Virus record (IMG/VR): IMGVR_UViG_3300009285_001228
Coordinates: 1-34,890 of that record
Source of the DNA: a virus
Length of the DNA: 34,890 nucleotides
Strand: one strand, 5' to 3'
Shown: piece by piece, positions 8,544 to 15,960 of the stretch
Layout of the letters: the number at the start of each line of letters is the position of its first letter
How positions within the stretch are numbered: the stretch's first letter is position 1
Notes under the pieces: model-generated
Seen by the model: only the letters and a program-made list of their open reading frames with translations
Told to the model about the DNA's origin: nothing
Databases searched by the model: none
Position numbers and translations under genes: made by a program

Positions 8544-9611
8544 TTAAACACCTGTAATTCCAGTTAATCTGCCACAATCTCTTGGATTCCAGTTGACCAA
8601 ATTACCGAGTAGGTAAATATGTCCCACTTGACCGTATTGGTTAATGGGGTCACGGAATCCAGTCCATTGTAACCCGACATTCTTGGAAGGCACTTCTTGA
8701 TATGGCCCTTCAATATCTGCCGCACCCAAGCTAATTGCTTGTAAGTCTGGGTCTCTTAGTCCATACCATTCCAAGAAATTCTCATTGGTCATCCAGAGTG
8801 TCTGGGAAGTTGACTTCTCGTCAGCAATCCAGGGAATCCCTCGGAAAGTAAAGGCTTCAAACCCTGCCGCAGCTCTCATCTCCGCTTGAGGAATTGGGGC
8901 TTTAGACTTCATGGTAACAACAGGCAAACCGAATGAATTGATGTTGTTCCGCACATACGGAGTCAACAGCGATTCATATAAATCCCTGACGGTTTCATCA
9001 GATGAGAAAAAGCTCGGTCTGTGTAGATTACCAGAACCTCGATGGACAGCAGTAAGCAAAGTAGCCATCTTATCAAGGTCAAGCACTCCACCTGATGCGG
9101 TTCGAGTTCCTGCCAGAGTCGTATAAGTCGTTCTGGACAATCCTCCAACAGTGCTAGCCGTAGTTCCATCATCATTTAGATTATCATAACCATTAAAGTC
9201 CTTGGAACTATTACCTGTACCATCTCCATAAAGAATGGTTCCCAGGTCATCTAAAGCATCTTCTTGACGGGATTCCATTTCAACCCTGACTAATTGTAAT
9301 ACTTGAGCATCAGTCCGGTTGACGGCCTTATCCATACCAGCAATTGCTACCGGCATTTCATAACCTCTCAAGTCATAGGACATCAAAACTCTATCTTCAA
9401 CAGTTGAAGTCGAGTGAGTATCCAGACCAGAGAAAGAACCACCGAGAGTAGATTTTTGGTATTTGATAGGTCGCTTTAGGGTTTCCCCTGACCATTTCAT
9501 CGCATTACCAAGATGGCGAAAAGTTATAAAATTACCTCCTAAAACAGTATCAGCCACTTTAGGAAGGATTTTGTCTTGAGTAATTGTCGTTACTCGTGCA
9601 GAAAATGTCAT
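8544..9611 (-). CDS. Major capsid protein, HK97-type fold
   Basis: Protein of 355 residues. The order of recognisable parts is an N-terminal arm (1-30), an E-loop-like region with GETLKRPIKYQKSTLG, a long helix around VLQLVRVEMESRQEDALDDL followed by GTILYGDGTG, then the P-domain and A-domain with SFFSSDETVRDLYESLLTPY and FTFRGIPWIADEKS. This last motif (an amino-acid sequence near the late beta strands of the A-domain) is a hallmark of HK97-fold coat proteins. It follows portal and precedes a decoration-like gene. GGAGG lies four bases before the ATG. No N-terminal protease or delta-domain is obvious, and no prohead protease gene is nearby, so assembly may not need cleavage. Confidence 0.85.
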   Translation of the reverse strand: MTFSARVTTITQDKILPKVADTVLGGNFITFRHLGNAMKWSGETLKRPIKYQKSTLGGSFSGLDTHSTSTVEDRVLMSYDLRGYEMPVAIAGMDKAVNRTDAQVLQLVRVEMESRQEDALDDLGTILYGDGTGNSSKDFNGYDNLNDDGTTASTVGGLSRTTYTTLAGTRTASGGVLDLDKMATLLTAVHRGSGNLHRPSFFSSDETVRDLYESLLTPYVRNNINSFGLPVVTMKSKAPIPQAEMRAAAGFEAFTFRGIPWIADEKSTSQTLWMTNENFLEWYGLRDPDLQAISLGAADIEGPYQEVPSKNVGLQWTGFRDPINQYGQVGHIYLLGNLVNWNPRDCGRLTGITGV

Positions 9612-9629
9612 ATACCTCCATTATTGGTT

Positions 9630-9638
9630 TTTATAGCA
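9630..9638 (-). promoter_or_regulatory. Extended -10 promoter for the major capsid gene
   Basis: TGCTATAAA on the minus strand, between the terminator and the capsid gene. It keeps the TGnTATAAx form also seen at 15519 and 15983. A -35 would fall inside the terminator loop (TTATTT) and is poor, so function would rest on the extended -10. This is inference from sequence only. Confidence 0.4.
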
Positions 9639-9639
9639 T

Positions 9640-9667
9640 TAAAAAACCCACCAAATAATAAGTGGGT
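9640..9667 (-). terminator. Rho-independent terminator before capsid gene
   Basis: On the minus strand ACCCAC (9667-9662), a ten-base loop and GTGGGT (9651-9646) form a six-pair stem followed by a T tract at 9640-9645. It lies between the basic-peptide gene and the capsid gene in the same operon, so it either separates transcripts or attenuates readthrough. Confidence 0.8.
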
Positions 9668-9711
9668 CGCTGTACCTCTTTCTTTATGTTAGAACACTTA
9701 TCTAGCACTTG

Positions 9712-9921
9712 TCAAGTCTTTGCTCTATGTTCCATTACTTTCTTTTTCATCTCCGCATCAGACATCATGTGTTTACCTGGCATCATATGTTGACTACCCT
9801 TATCAACACCTTTAATCGTACCTTTATTCTTACTAGCATAAAAAACCTGTTTGCCTTTTTTGGCTCCATACTGTTTCTTCATAGCAAACATTACCTTTTT
9901 GCCTTTCTCTGTCATCGGCAT
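9712..9921 (-). CDS. Small basic conserved phage protein
   Basis: Protein of 69 residues, MPMTEKGKKVMFAMKKQYG then GKQVFYASKNKGTIKG. This KVMxAMKxQYG...VFYASxNKGTI phrase is one I recognise as a small conserved protein next to portal or capsid genes in many phages, of unknown role. The strong positive charge would fit binding to DNA or to the capsid interior. It starts two bases after the portal stop and ends before a terminator, so it closes the packaging transcript. Confidence 0.75.
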   Translation of the reverse strand: MPMTEKGKKVMFAMKKQYGAKKGKQVFYASKNKGTIKGVDKGSQHMMPGKHMMSDAEMKKKVMEHRAKT

Positions 9922-9923
9922 AT

Positions 9924-11909
9924 CTATCGCCTCCCCCCAAACGCTTGTAATGCTCTCTGAATTATATTCGGTTGTGGCTGTCCTGACTGTCCCTGTTGTC
10001 CTAGTTGTCCATCACCTTGCTTAATCATTTGTACTGTACCTTGAGCATGAGCCATATGTAATTGCTGAACTTCTGGGTCAAGTTGCTGGAAAGCAGGAGA
10101 ACGGATAAATTGGTTGTAAGCCGCCACATAATTCTTACTGGCATTAGGCTTAGGCGGCACATTCTCTCCAGTATTGATTCTCATAATCACGCTCTTGGCT
10201 TCTTCTGTTTCTTCTTCACTCTGGCCTTCTTCCAAAACCTCACTCATATATCTATCAGGAGCAAATAAAGACAAGAACAATCGCTTTGCCCATTGTTTCG
10301 GATTAGATACATGAAGTTTCTCAAAGAGTGATAGGGGATCAATCCTGCCACCTAACTTTGCCAATTCCAGGGCTTGCAATCTATCAGTCGTCTTATCATC
10401 AGGCATCATTGAACCTGGCTGGATATTCAATTCCATACCATCTTCAATAATATCATTGGAGAAATTAACAAAAGTAGTCCGACTATTCTCTCCTGCATAT
10501 TTGACAATATGTTCTTCTACTCCAAACACTTTATAAAGTTGGGTAACACCTTCATAAACCTGCAAGGCTGCCTTCTCCAGTGAGTCAACAAAGGAATTAT
10601 CCCGACCTAAATCTGCCCGTTGAGAAATAACTTCCTGTCCCAGAGTCGGTGATTCTGTCTTTTCTCCCCGAATCGGGCCATGAGTCCCAAAGATATTATC
10701 TATCTCTTGTCGAGCATCCAATTTATCTTGATATACATAAGAAGGCAATAGAGGTGGCGGTACTCGATTTACTGCAGTCCGAACATCTCCTTTAACAGTA
10801 ATAATCTGCCTGGGATTACCCACATACTTTTTAGCATCTTTAGCTGGAATTTGAGTTGAATTAAATACTAAAGTCGAATTAGCCTGATCTGCATTTTCTA
10901 CAATCTGCCGACCCCGCTTTTCCAATACATCTTGAAGTGTAGCTGATTGTTCAGTCAAAGACGTATTATCAAATACATATTCACCTGTTCGATAATAATT
11001 AACTAGAACATAAGGTTTTCTGGGTTTGTCAAAGAAATTAGCTTTACCATCATAATTAAAATAAGGATTAAGTCCTGCTCCTAAAAGAATTGGACTCAAC
11101 TTCCAGGCTACTCCTTCTTTCTTTTGATTCTTTTGGAAAAAGGTAAACCAAATCTCCCGATACTTTAACTTTTTACCCAATAACCTTTTATTCAATCCTG
11201 CTTCTGAAGTCAGACCAATATACTTTAATATTTCTGTCCGTTTCTCTGGAAAACGATGGATAAGTTCTTCAACTGTGGCTGACATAGTTTCAGCAATTAA
11301 AGGAATATTATCTGGGTCATCAGCCGCTTCTTCAAATATTATTCGATGGGGCCGGATGAATTTAACTATCGCATCACCTACATAGGTTCCATCTTCTTTC
11401 AACCTACCTGCATCAAAATCCCAATACCACTTTAAAATTCCAACCCGATATCCCATCAGGATATGCCGAGTTACCATCTGAAATTGCTGTTTCAAATACC
11501 AATCCCTTTGGGCTTTGGTTTTTAATACTTTACCGTAGTTTTGAGCCATCTCCCTTGACGCATCAGTATCTTGACCTTCAATCACTACTGGTTCTGGAAA
11601 TTGCTTTACCAGATTAGCGACTTTGGTTTCAACTGATAAGAAAATACGATTGTCCCGATAAGGGACTTGATGTTTATATAAATGGTCTTTGGTAACTTCC
11701 AGGTTTTTGTTTTCCCACCGAAGTTGGTTAGTTTTCCTGATATTATCTATATCAAGCTCTTTATTCCAATAGGTTTCTGCATCACTGACTTTCTTACCAA
11801 GAATTTGCGTAACTTCATCGGCAGACAAACCTAAATCAATAGCAATTCCTTCTTCATCAAAACCTTCAGAGCGTTCAGCTAAATCAGCATTATAAGATGA
11901 ATCTTCCAT
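9924..11909 (-). CDS. Portal protein
   Basis: Protein of 661 residues. Length, location between TerL and the capsid gene, and internal sequence fit a portal: an N-terminal helical part with YRDNRIFLSVETKVANLV, the RDWYLKQQFQMVTRHILMGY helix, WYWDFDAGRLKEDG, then FIRPHRIIFEEAADDPD, and a long C-terminal stalk-like helix before a Gln-rich tail (residues about 610-660). The portal is the dodecameric ring through which DNA enters and leaves the head. The extended Gln/Gly tail may lie in the barrel. AAAGGAG is about 14 bases before the ATG. Confidence 0.88.
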   Translation of the reverse strand: MEDSSYNADLAERSEGFDEEGIAIDLGLSADEVTQILGKKVSDAETYWNKELDIDNIRKTNQLRWENKNLEVTKDHLYKHQVPYRDNRIFLSVETKVANLVKQFPEPVVIEGQDTDASREMAQNYGKVLKTKAQRDWYLKQQFQMVTRHILMGYRVGILKWYWDFDAGRLKEDGTYVGDAIVKFIRPHRIIFEEAADDPDNIPLIAETMSATVEELIHRFPEKRTEILKYIGLTSEAGLNKRLLGKKLKYREIWFTFFQKNQKKEGVAWKLSPILLGAGLNPYFNYDGKANFFDKPRKPYVLVNYYRTGEYVFDNTSLTEQSATLQDVLEKRGRQIVENADQANSTLVFNSTQIPAKDAKKYVGNPRQIITVKGDVRTAVNRVPPPLLPSYVYQDKLDARQEIDNIFGTHGPIRGEKTESPTLGQEVISQRADLGRDNSFVDSLEKAALQVYEGVTQLYKVFGVEEHIVKYAGENSRTTFVNFSNDIIEDGMELNIQPGSMMPDDKTTDRLQALELAKLGGRIDPLSLFEKLHVSNPKQWAKRLFLSLFAPDRYMSEVLEEGQSEEETEEAKSVIMRINTGENVPPKPNASKNYVAAYNQFIRSPAFQQLDPEVQQLHMAHAQGTVQMIKQGDGQLGQQGQSGQPQPNIIQRALQAFGGRR

Positions 11910-11927
11910 ATATCCATTCTACTCCTT

Positions 11928-12191
11928 TTACCATAGCAAGCGATAGATGATGCCACACCTAACACATTCCAAATCCATCATCTTATTTGACCTTGGAGGA
12001 GCTACATTTACATTTAACATTAACACATCTTGGGCATGGGTAAAAAGAAACAAACCACAATGGGAACACCTAAAATTCATCGCATCCCCGTCAGTCCCAA
12101 GAAAAATAGGTACAATCTTATTCTTACCAAAAAACTCTCTCCTAATTGGCTTACTAGAAGCGGTTGACTCATTCGCCACCATTATCTTCAT
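11928..12191 (-). CDS. Small zinc-ribbon protein between TerL and portal
   Basis: Protein of 87 residues, MKIMVANESTASSKPIRRE at the start and two cysteine pairs CSHC and CVRC in the C-terminal half, so likely one zinc ribbon. The ATG at 12191 overlaps the TerL stop as ATGA and has GGAA six bases upstream; an in-frame ATG at 12203 would lie inside terL. Role unknown; the position suggests a terminase accessory or head-completion function, but nothing in the sequence proves it. Confidence 0.7.
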   Translation of the reverse strand: MKIMVANESTASSKPIRREFFGKNKIVPIFLGTDGDAMNFRCSHCGLFLFTHAQDVLMLNVNVAPPRSNKMMDLECVRCGIIYRLLW

Positions 12192-13804
12192 ATTGATTTC
12201 CAACTAGGCTGTTCTGGCTGATTAGCCTTTTCAAGAACTTTCCTCAAATCCAAACCTTCTTCTGTTTCATCGGGATTAACAATAATACCCTTCTTACCTG
12301 TTGAAACCATATCTGAACCAAATATACCACCTTCACCCATAGTTTGCTCAATAGCCACCCGCCAATAAATTAAAGCATGCAAAAAATGGTCTGGCCTACC
12401 TTCAATCGTTTTCCAGACAGGTCGCCTAATTCCCTTCTTACTCATTTCAATCTGCCGATATACTTGTTCACAATGATAAATAAACTCCTCTAATTGAGTC
12501 GAGGTCAGATTAAATAAAATGTCTTTAGCATTAAGTTCTGCTACTACCGCATCAATTACTTTAGTCCTATCTGATTTAACTAAACCTTCATCGTGATCCC
12601 ACCGCACTACTCCCATACCTGTCGTATCCTTCTGGTAATAATGAATATAGACTTTACCAGGATATTGATTGACTAATCGCATGGGAATAGTCGGATAAGG
12701 ATTAGCGTCAATTACCATATAGGCATTGTATTTATTCCGTAAGTTTTCAATATCCTTCCAGTCCTTTGTCTTGCCATATTCAAAAATGCCAGCCCTATTG
12801 CCAACTACATAATGCTTTTCTACACCGTTATCCACTCCGATTGCTACCTCATTTCTACGGTTATAACCAGGAGCCATACATCTAATAATAACTTCTCTGG
12901 TTACACCAGTTTCTTTACTAACGAAAGGCAATCCCAAAGTAAAGTTGTGGAATACTTCTTCATCACCTTCAGAATCCTTAATGATTTTTCCAGCAGTAAT
13001 CCAGGGAACAAACATTTGGGAAATCCAATAACCAGATACATCTCGGTTAAAATACTTCTTTACCCATCTACCATTCTTTAATTCTTCTTTACCAATTTCC
13101 TTATGACACCTACTACATATTCTCAATTTACGGTTAAAATCAATATTCTCTGGAAATTTCAAATACCAATCATATCCACAATGACGACATTTTACGAACC
13201 AATGCTTCTGATCTGACTCTTGCCATAATTGGTCAACTCCATAACCAGGAACGGTTGGGTTAGAAAACCGCCACTCCCAACCTAATTGGGGATTTTCCCG
13301 TTTAGCATCATCTAACCTGGATTTATAAGTCCGAAGCACTTTAGGATTAGAACGGTCATACTCATCATTTATTAAAATACTGGCTGAAATAGAAATAGCT
13401 TCTGTCTGTTCCCAAGTTCCCCGATAATAAATAAACCTGTCTCCAATCTGTTTCAAATAACGGGAATCAAGACCGATCATGCTTTTAAGAATAGGATTCT
13501 TTTCAATTAAGGGATCAACTTTAGGTACAACAAAATCCCTGGTAATAGAACGGGAAGGAAAAGTATGAATGATATTAGCTCCGGCAAACCGAGCCAGATG
13601 AAAAGACCGAATAATGGAAAGAGTTGACCAACCAATCTGGGCACACTTCTTAATAGCCTGGATTTCAGTATTATCAAGATAGGGGTCTATTAAAAAAGAG
13701 TGGTCAACAAATTCTATCGGAGTACCATTTTCATTAACAATGTTGTTATTAAGTACAAAAGTAATAGCGTTAAAGCTCTCTGCTTCTCTAATATCAATCG
13801 CCAT
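12188..13804 (-). CDS. terL: Terminase large subunit, GpA-like
   Basis: Packaging motor ATPase and nuclease of 538 residues. The Walker A region is KCAQIGWSTL (53-62), a deviant form as in the lambda gpA group; Walker B is ILINDEYD (143-150). A zinc ribbon follows the ATPase domain (Cys 206, 209, 230, 233), as in the gpA family. The RNase H-like nuclease has acidic residues at GVDNG (Asp 325), VIDANP (Asp 366) and RPDHFLHALIYW (Asp 472). The protein drives DNA into the head through the portal and cuts it. It overlaps the downstream zinc-ribbon gene by ATGA. Its small subunit gene is 4 kb away on the other side of an opposite-strand block. Confidence 0.92.
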   Translation of the reverse strand: MAIDIREAESFNAITFVLNNNIVNENGTPIEFVDHSFLIDPYLDNTEIQAIKKCAQIGWSTLSIIRSFHLARFAGANIIHTFPSRSITRDFVVPKVDPLIEKNPILKSMIGLDSRYLKQIGDRFIYYRGTWEQTEAISISASILINDEYDRSNPKVLRTYKSRLDDAKRENPQLGWEWRFSNPTVPGYGVDQLWQESDQKHWFVKCRHCGYDWYLKFPENIDFNRKLRICSRCHKEIGKEELKNGRWVKKYFNRDVSGYWISQMFVPWITAGKIIKDSEGDEEVFHNFTLGLPFVSKETGVTREVIIRCMAPGYNRRNEVAIGVDNGVEKHYVVGNRAGIFEYGKTKDWKDIENLRNKYNAYMVIDANPYPTIPMRLVNQYPGKVYIHYYQKDTTGMGVVRWDHDEGLVKSDRTKVIDAVVAELNAKDILFNLTSTQLEEFIYHCEQVYRQIEMSKKGIRRPVWKTIEGRPDHFLHALIYWRVAIEQTMGEGGIFGSDMVSTGKKGIIVNPDETEEGLDLRKVLEKANQPEQPSWKSI

Positions 13805-13813
13805 GCAATTATT

Positions 13814-13993
13814 TTACTCTACTTCCTTTTCTTTCTCAAAAAGTTTCTCAAGTCGCCATTGGACTTTAGGCAATAACTCTTTTTCCCAAAATAATTCAGT
13901 AAAATATCTACCAGGCTTAATACCAAAAAAACCCTTTACCAACATTTGCTCTTTAAAAGCAAACTTGAACTGCTCAATGATTTTATCTTTCAT
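13814..13993 (-). CDS. Small protein of unknown function
   Basis: ORF of 59 residues, starting MKDKIIEQFKFAFKEQMLV, rich in Phe/Lys/Glu and largely helical. The ATG at 13993 is preferred to an in-frame TTG one codon earlier. It overlaps the preceding gene by 11 bases and ends 9 bases before terL. Not recognised; the position suggests a packaging-related accessory. Confidence 0.55.
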   Translation of the reverse strand: MKDKIIEQFKFAFKEQMLVKGFFGIKPGRYFTELFWEKELLPKVQWRLEKLFEKEKEVE

Positions 13994-14264
13994 CAATCTT
14001 CTTTATAACTCTTTTTATCAAATTCCTAATATTATTAAGCACTATGTCTTTATCGTATGTATGAAAAGTCCCATCTATTTGAATCCAGGTTTCATCAAGA
14101 ATGTTACTCCTGAAATCAACCAATTCGCTTTCGATAAAATCAGACAGGTCTTTTTTCATATTTCCTCTCTCGGTTGTCGTAGCCTCCCAAACAATATCCT
14201 CAAGGATAGTTGAGCCTATATGGTCAGTGTTTATTTCTGCGTTTTGTGTATTGTCTGTTTTCAT
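13983..14264 (-). CDS. Small acidic protein of unknown function
   Basis: Protein of 93 residues, starting MKTDNTQNAEINTDHIGST, with a helical C-terminus NNIRNLIKRVIKKIDER. The leader AATAAATAAAAGAAT before the ATG is identical to that of the 14271-14372 gene because of a direct repeat. No family is recognised. Confidence 0.6.
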   Translation of the reverse strand: MKTDNTQNAEINTDHIGSTILEDIVWEATTTERGNMKKDLSDFIESELVDFRSNILDETWIQIDGTFHTYDKDIVLNNIRNLIKRVIKKIDER

Positions 14265-14387
14265 ATTCTTTTATTTATTTAGTATTTTTTTTAAAAGGAA
14301 TAGTGGTAATAAAATTGCCAAAGCTATTAACAAATATTTCGGTACTGGTATTTCAATTATCAAGTTTGTCATATTCTTTTATTTATT
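14261..14387. repeat. 19-base direct repeat flanking the membrane-peptide gene
   Basis: TCATATTCTTTTATTTATT occurs at 14261-14279 and 14369-14387, 108 bases apart. Each copy spans the ribosome leader and start of a gene, so the segment between them is one gene unit that could be gained or lost by recombination. Confidence 0.85.
14271..14372 (-). CDS. Tiny single-pass membrane peptide
   Basis: ORF of 33 residues, MTNLIIEIPVPKYLLIALA then ILLPLFLLKKILNK. Residues about 14-28 form one hydrophobic helix with a lysine-rich end, which would place the C-terminus in the cytoplasm. The leader matches that of the gene after it. It lies exactly between two copies of a 19-base repeat. Its role is unknown; a small inner-membrane toxin-like, holin-like or exclusion peptide are possibilities. 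Confidence 0.5.
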   Translation of the reverse strand: MTNLIIEIPVPKYLLIALAILLPLFLLKKILNK

Positions 14388-14478
14388 GAGAGTTGTAAAT
14401 TTTTCTTCGTTGCGTTTTACTCATACTCAAAAGTATTTTCCCTAACTTAACTCCATCAGCATCCCCTCTTTTGGTTAT
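14383..14478 (-). CDS. Candidate 31-residue ORF with ATA start
   Basis: The frame reads MTKRGDADGVKLGKILLSM (if ATA starts it) through QRRKIYNSQ and stops at 14383. It fills an otherwise empty 95-base gap, with protein-like composition. The only ATG in frame gives 13 residues. An ATA start is rare, so the gene is only a possibility; ATAGGC upstream is a poor ribosome site. Confidence 0.25.
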   Translation of the reverse strand: MTKRGDADGVKLGKILLSMSKTQRRKIYNSQ

Positions 14479-14487
14479 TGCCTATTT

Positions 14488-14664
14488 TCATTTCTTTTCC
14501 TTCACCCCTAAATGCTCTAAAAGTAATCTTAATAGCCTGTTATGCTCCTCCATGTTGGCGTTTAAGACTTCCAAGTGGTTAGTTACCTTCCCCCGCCATT
14601 CTTCCGGCATCATGTACTCCTCGTACCAGTCCTTTTGCTTGATATTCGTAGGAATAAAAGTCAT
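14488..14664 (-). CDS. Small helical protein of unknown function
   Basis: ORF of 58 residues, MTFIPTNIKQKDWYEEYMM then a leucine-rich helix LLRLLLEHLGVKEKK that looks amphipathic and may mediate dimerisation. Its ATG overlaps the upstream stop as TAATG. Not recognised. Confidence 0.6.
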   Translation of the reverse strand: MTFIPTNIKQKDWYEEYMMPEEWRGKVTNHLEVLNANMEEHNRLLRLLLEHLGVKEKK

Positions 14665-14864
14665 TATTTTTCTTTCCGCTTAGCATAATTGACCCTGTTC
14701 CTTATAGTCCTGACTAACTCATGCTTCTCAATAATCGCTCCTAATTCTTTGTCAAAAGGAATCACCATCGCCCGTGGCTCACCCCATTCTCCTATAAGAA
14801 AAGGTAAATTCCGTAATTCCTTATTGATGGTCTTACGAATCTGGGTTAAACCGACAATCCTCAT
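14664..14864 (-). CDS. Phd/YefM-like small protein
   Basis: Protein of 66 residues. MRIVGLTQIRKTINKELRN followed by PFLIGEWGEPRAMVIPFDKE follows the pattern of Phd/YefM antitoxins: a first strand, the short helix with L..IRK.I, a second strand, then a G-x-P-x-A-x-V-I-P phrase before a C-terminal helix. In antitoxins this fold binds DNA, and the C-terminal part neutralises a toxin. No toxin gene lies next to it, so it may act as a small DNA-binding regulator. It overlaps the gene before it by four bases. Confidence 0.6.
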   Translation of the reverse strand: MRIVGLTQIRKTINKELRNLPFLIGEWGEPRAMVIPFDKELGAIIEKHELVRTIRNRVNYAKRKEK

Positions 14865-15343
14865 TTACTCCTTATCTTAATTTTCATCTCTTTTAATATC
14901 TGTTCTTTAGTCCTACCCTTATTCAGTTTCCATAACGGTACAAAAGGTTGAGGCGGCATTAAACCAAAAGTCTCTCGTTTACCTGTCTCCGGCATCCAGC
15001 TTTCATTTTTTAACATTGTCAACTGCCGGATATACTCATCCTCAAGATCAAAATAGGTTCTGGAAACAACTACCCTGGCCTTAACTCCACCCGCCAGCTT
15101 TGATTCCATATTAGCCTTACCCCCAAAGTAACCCCGTTTAAGATACGTTACCGTAGCCCGCTTCCGAGCTTCATCTTCAATAGTCCAACCATCATTCTTA
15201 GCGTTCTCTTTTATTGCTGGAACGCTAACTTTTGGAACGCTAACTTCCTTACTGTGGAACGCTAACTTTCTACATCTACTAGAACAGAATCTAGCAGACT
15301 TCCTTTTAGCCTGGAAATCTTTACCGCACCTCTGGCACTTCAT
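14861..15343 (-). CDS. Zinc-ribbon N-terminal protein carrying repeat DNA
   Basis: Protein of 160 residues. MKCQRCGKDFQAKRKSARF followed by CSSRCRK gives a Cys4 ribbon of the kind found in small nucleic acid binding proteins. The rest is basic with a conserved-looking C-terminal part GRTKEQILKEMKIKIRS. Residues around 33-44 (EVSVPKVSVPAI) are encoded by three direct copies of a nine-base DNA repeat, so the coding sequence may also hold a site. The start lies inside the upstream ribbon-helix-helix gene. Function unknown. Confidence 0.65.
   Translation of the reverse strand: MKCQRCGKDFQAKRKSARFCSSRCRKLAFHSKEVSVPKVSVPAIKENAKNDGWTIEDEARKRATVTYLKRGYFGGKANMESKLAGGVKARVVVSRTYFDLEDEYIRQLTMLKNESWMPETGKRETFGLMPPQPFVPLWKLNKGRTKEQILKEMKIKIRSK
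15198..15268. repeat. GAACGCTAA repeat cluster, one inverted and three direct copies
   Basis: TTAGCGTTC at 15198-15206 is the inverse of GAACGCTAA, which follows at 15220-15228, 15235-15243 and 15257-15265. The direct copies extend to GGAACGCTAACTT (13 of 13 bases). The steps between starts are 15 and 22 bases. The cluster lies within the zinc-ribbon gene, close to terL, and could be a binding site for TerS, a repressor or a replication protein. Confidence 0.8.
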
Positions 15344-15473
15344 TTACCCTCCTATTCAAATAAACCCTTAAAGCCCTTCTAACGATTTTACTCTGGCTTA
15401 TCCTTCGCTTAAAGCTAAATTCACGTAAGCGTTCATATAAATCAGGAGTCAACTGGAAAGTAGTCCGTATCAT
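15321..15473 (-). CDS. Ribbon-helix-helix DNA-binding protein
   Basis: Protein of 50 residues. The pattern IRTTFQLTPDLYERLREFS, then ISQSKIVRRALRVYLN, matches the MetJ/Arc/CopG fold: a short strand with alternating residues (Thr4, Phe6, Leu8) that enters the major groove, followed by two helices. It is the first gene of the leftward packaging operon and lies under an extended -10 promoter and a short palindrome, so it probably controls its own operon. It overlaps the zinc-ribbon gene by 23 bases. Confidence 0.75.
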   Translation of the reverse strand: MIRTTFQLTPDLYERLREFSFKRRISQSKIVRRALRVYLNRRVNEVPEVR

Positions 15474-15481
15474 ATCTTTTA

Positions 15482-15492
15482 AGGCTAAGCCT
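15482..15492. promoter_or_regulatory. Palindrome between promoter and RHH gene, possible operator
   Basis: AGGCTAAGCCT is a perfect palindrome around its central A, nine bases before the RHH start and just before the purine-rich GAGGAGG. In mRNA it could fold and mask the site; in DNA it suits a dimeric ribbon-helix-helix repressor. Inference from position. Confidence 0.4.
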
Positions 15493-15518
15493 CCTCAAGT
15501 AATTAACATAACCTCATC

Positions 15519-15547
15519 ATTATAGCATATTACGTCCTAAAATACAA
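15519..15547 (-). promoter_or_regulatory. Promoter of the leftward packaging/head operon
   Basis: On the minus strand TGCTATAAT (-10 at 15519-15524 with the TG extension) follows TTGTAT (15542-15547) after 17 bases. The -10 is consensus, the -35 is weak. Transcription would start near 15512 and run into the RHH gene. Confidence 0.7.
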
Positions 15548-15883
15548 TTCCTCTATTTATAGTCTCTAGGGGAGGTAATACTAATTAAAAAAATATCTCG
15601 TTTTTGTGTGTGGAAGGGGAGGTACAATTTAAAACTTAGATGGCACCATATCAGGGCATACCCCCCTTCTCTCTCTGGAATGTCGCACAATCTACATTCT
15701 ACGACATTATACCAGGCTAAACTAGTTTTATACTTGACTAGCTTGCTTCTTAGCTTACTACTTACTGGCTTATCTGATGTACTTGAGTAATTCCTTCAAT
15801 CTACCTCAATAACTCATCGCTAAAACCCTAACACGCTAAACTACAACTCTAATTCATTACTTACTATCTTATTTATTAAGATC
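15548..15883. other. Intergenic regulatory region, no convincing gene
   Basis: No ORF here has a good start and ribosome site; the frame 15608-15790 starts from GTG and has low-complexity Leu/Ser sequence. It holds GGGGAGGTA at 15569-15577 and 15616-15624, a pyrimidine run CCCCCCTTCTCTCTCT (15661-15676), and an inverted pair AATGTCG (15679-15685) with CGACATT (15702-15708). These are features of a control region or origin, but nothing here proves either. Confidence 0.5.
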
Positions 15884-15935
15884 ATTAGCTTAAGGGACTT
15901 TTTAACAATGAAATATATTAGCTTAAGGGACTTTT
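15884..15935. repeat. 19-base direct repeat upstream of the rightward promoter
   Basis: ATTAGCTTAAGGGACTTTT is present at 15884-15902 and 15917-15935, 33 bases apart, close to three turns of the helix. The second copy ends 25 bases before the -35. This is the layout of paired operator or activator sites on one face of the DNA. Confidence 0.8.
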
Positions 15936-15960
15936 GAGCCGGATAAGTACAAGCTGGGAC

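Noticed and set aside
13740-14445. Plus-strand frames of 157 and 114 codons over terL start and the small genes
   Set aside because: They run antisense to genes with clear couplings, and their Ser/Phe/Ile-rich products look like translated antisense.
14664-15343. Toxin-antitoxin operon around the Phd-like gene
   Set aside because: Neither neighbour looks like a Doc, YoeB or RelE toxin.
15608-15790. Rightward 60-codon frame
   Set aside because: It starts at GTG with no ribosome site at a proper distance and has low-complexity Leu/Ser content. Regulatory sequence is more likely.
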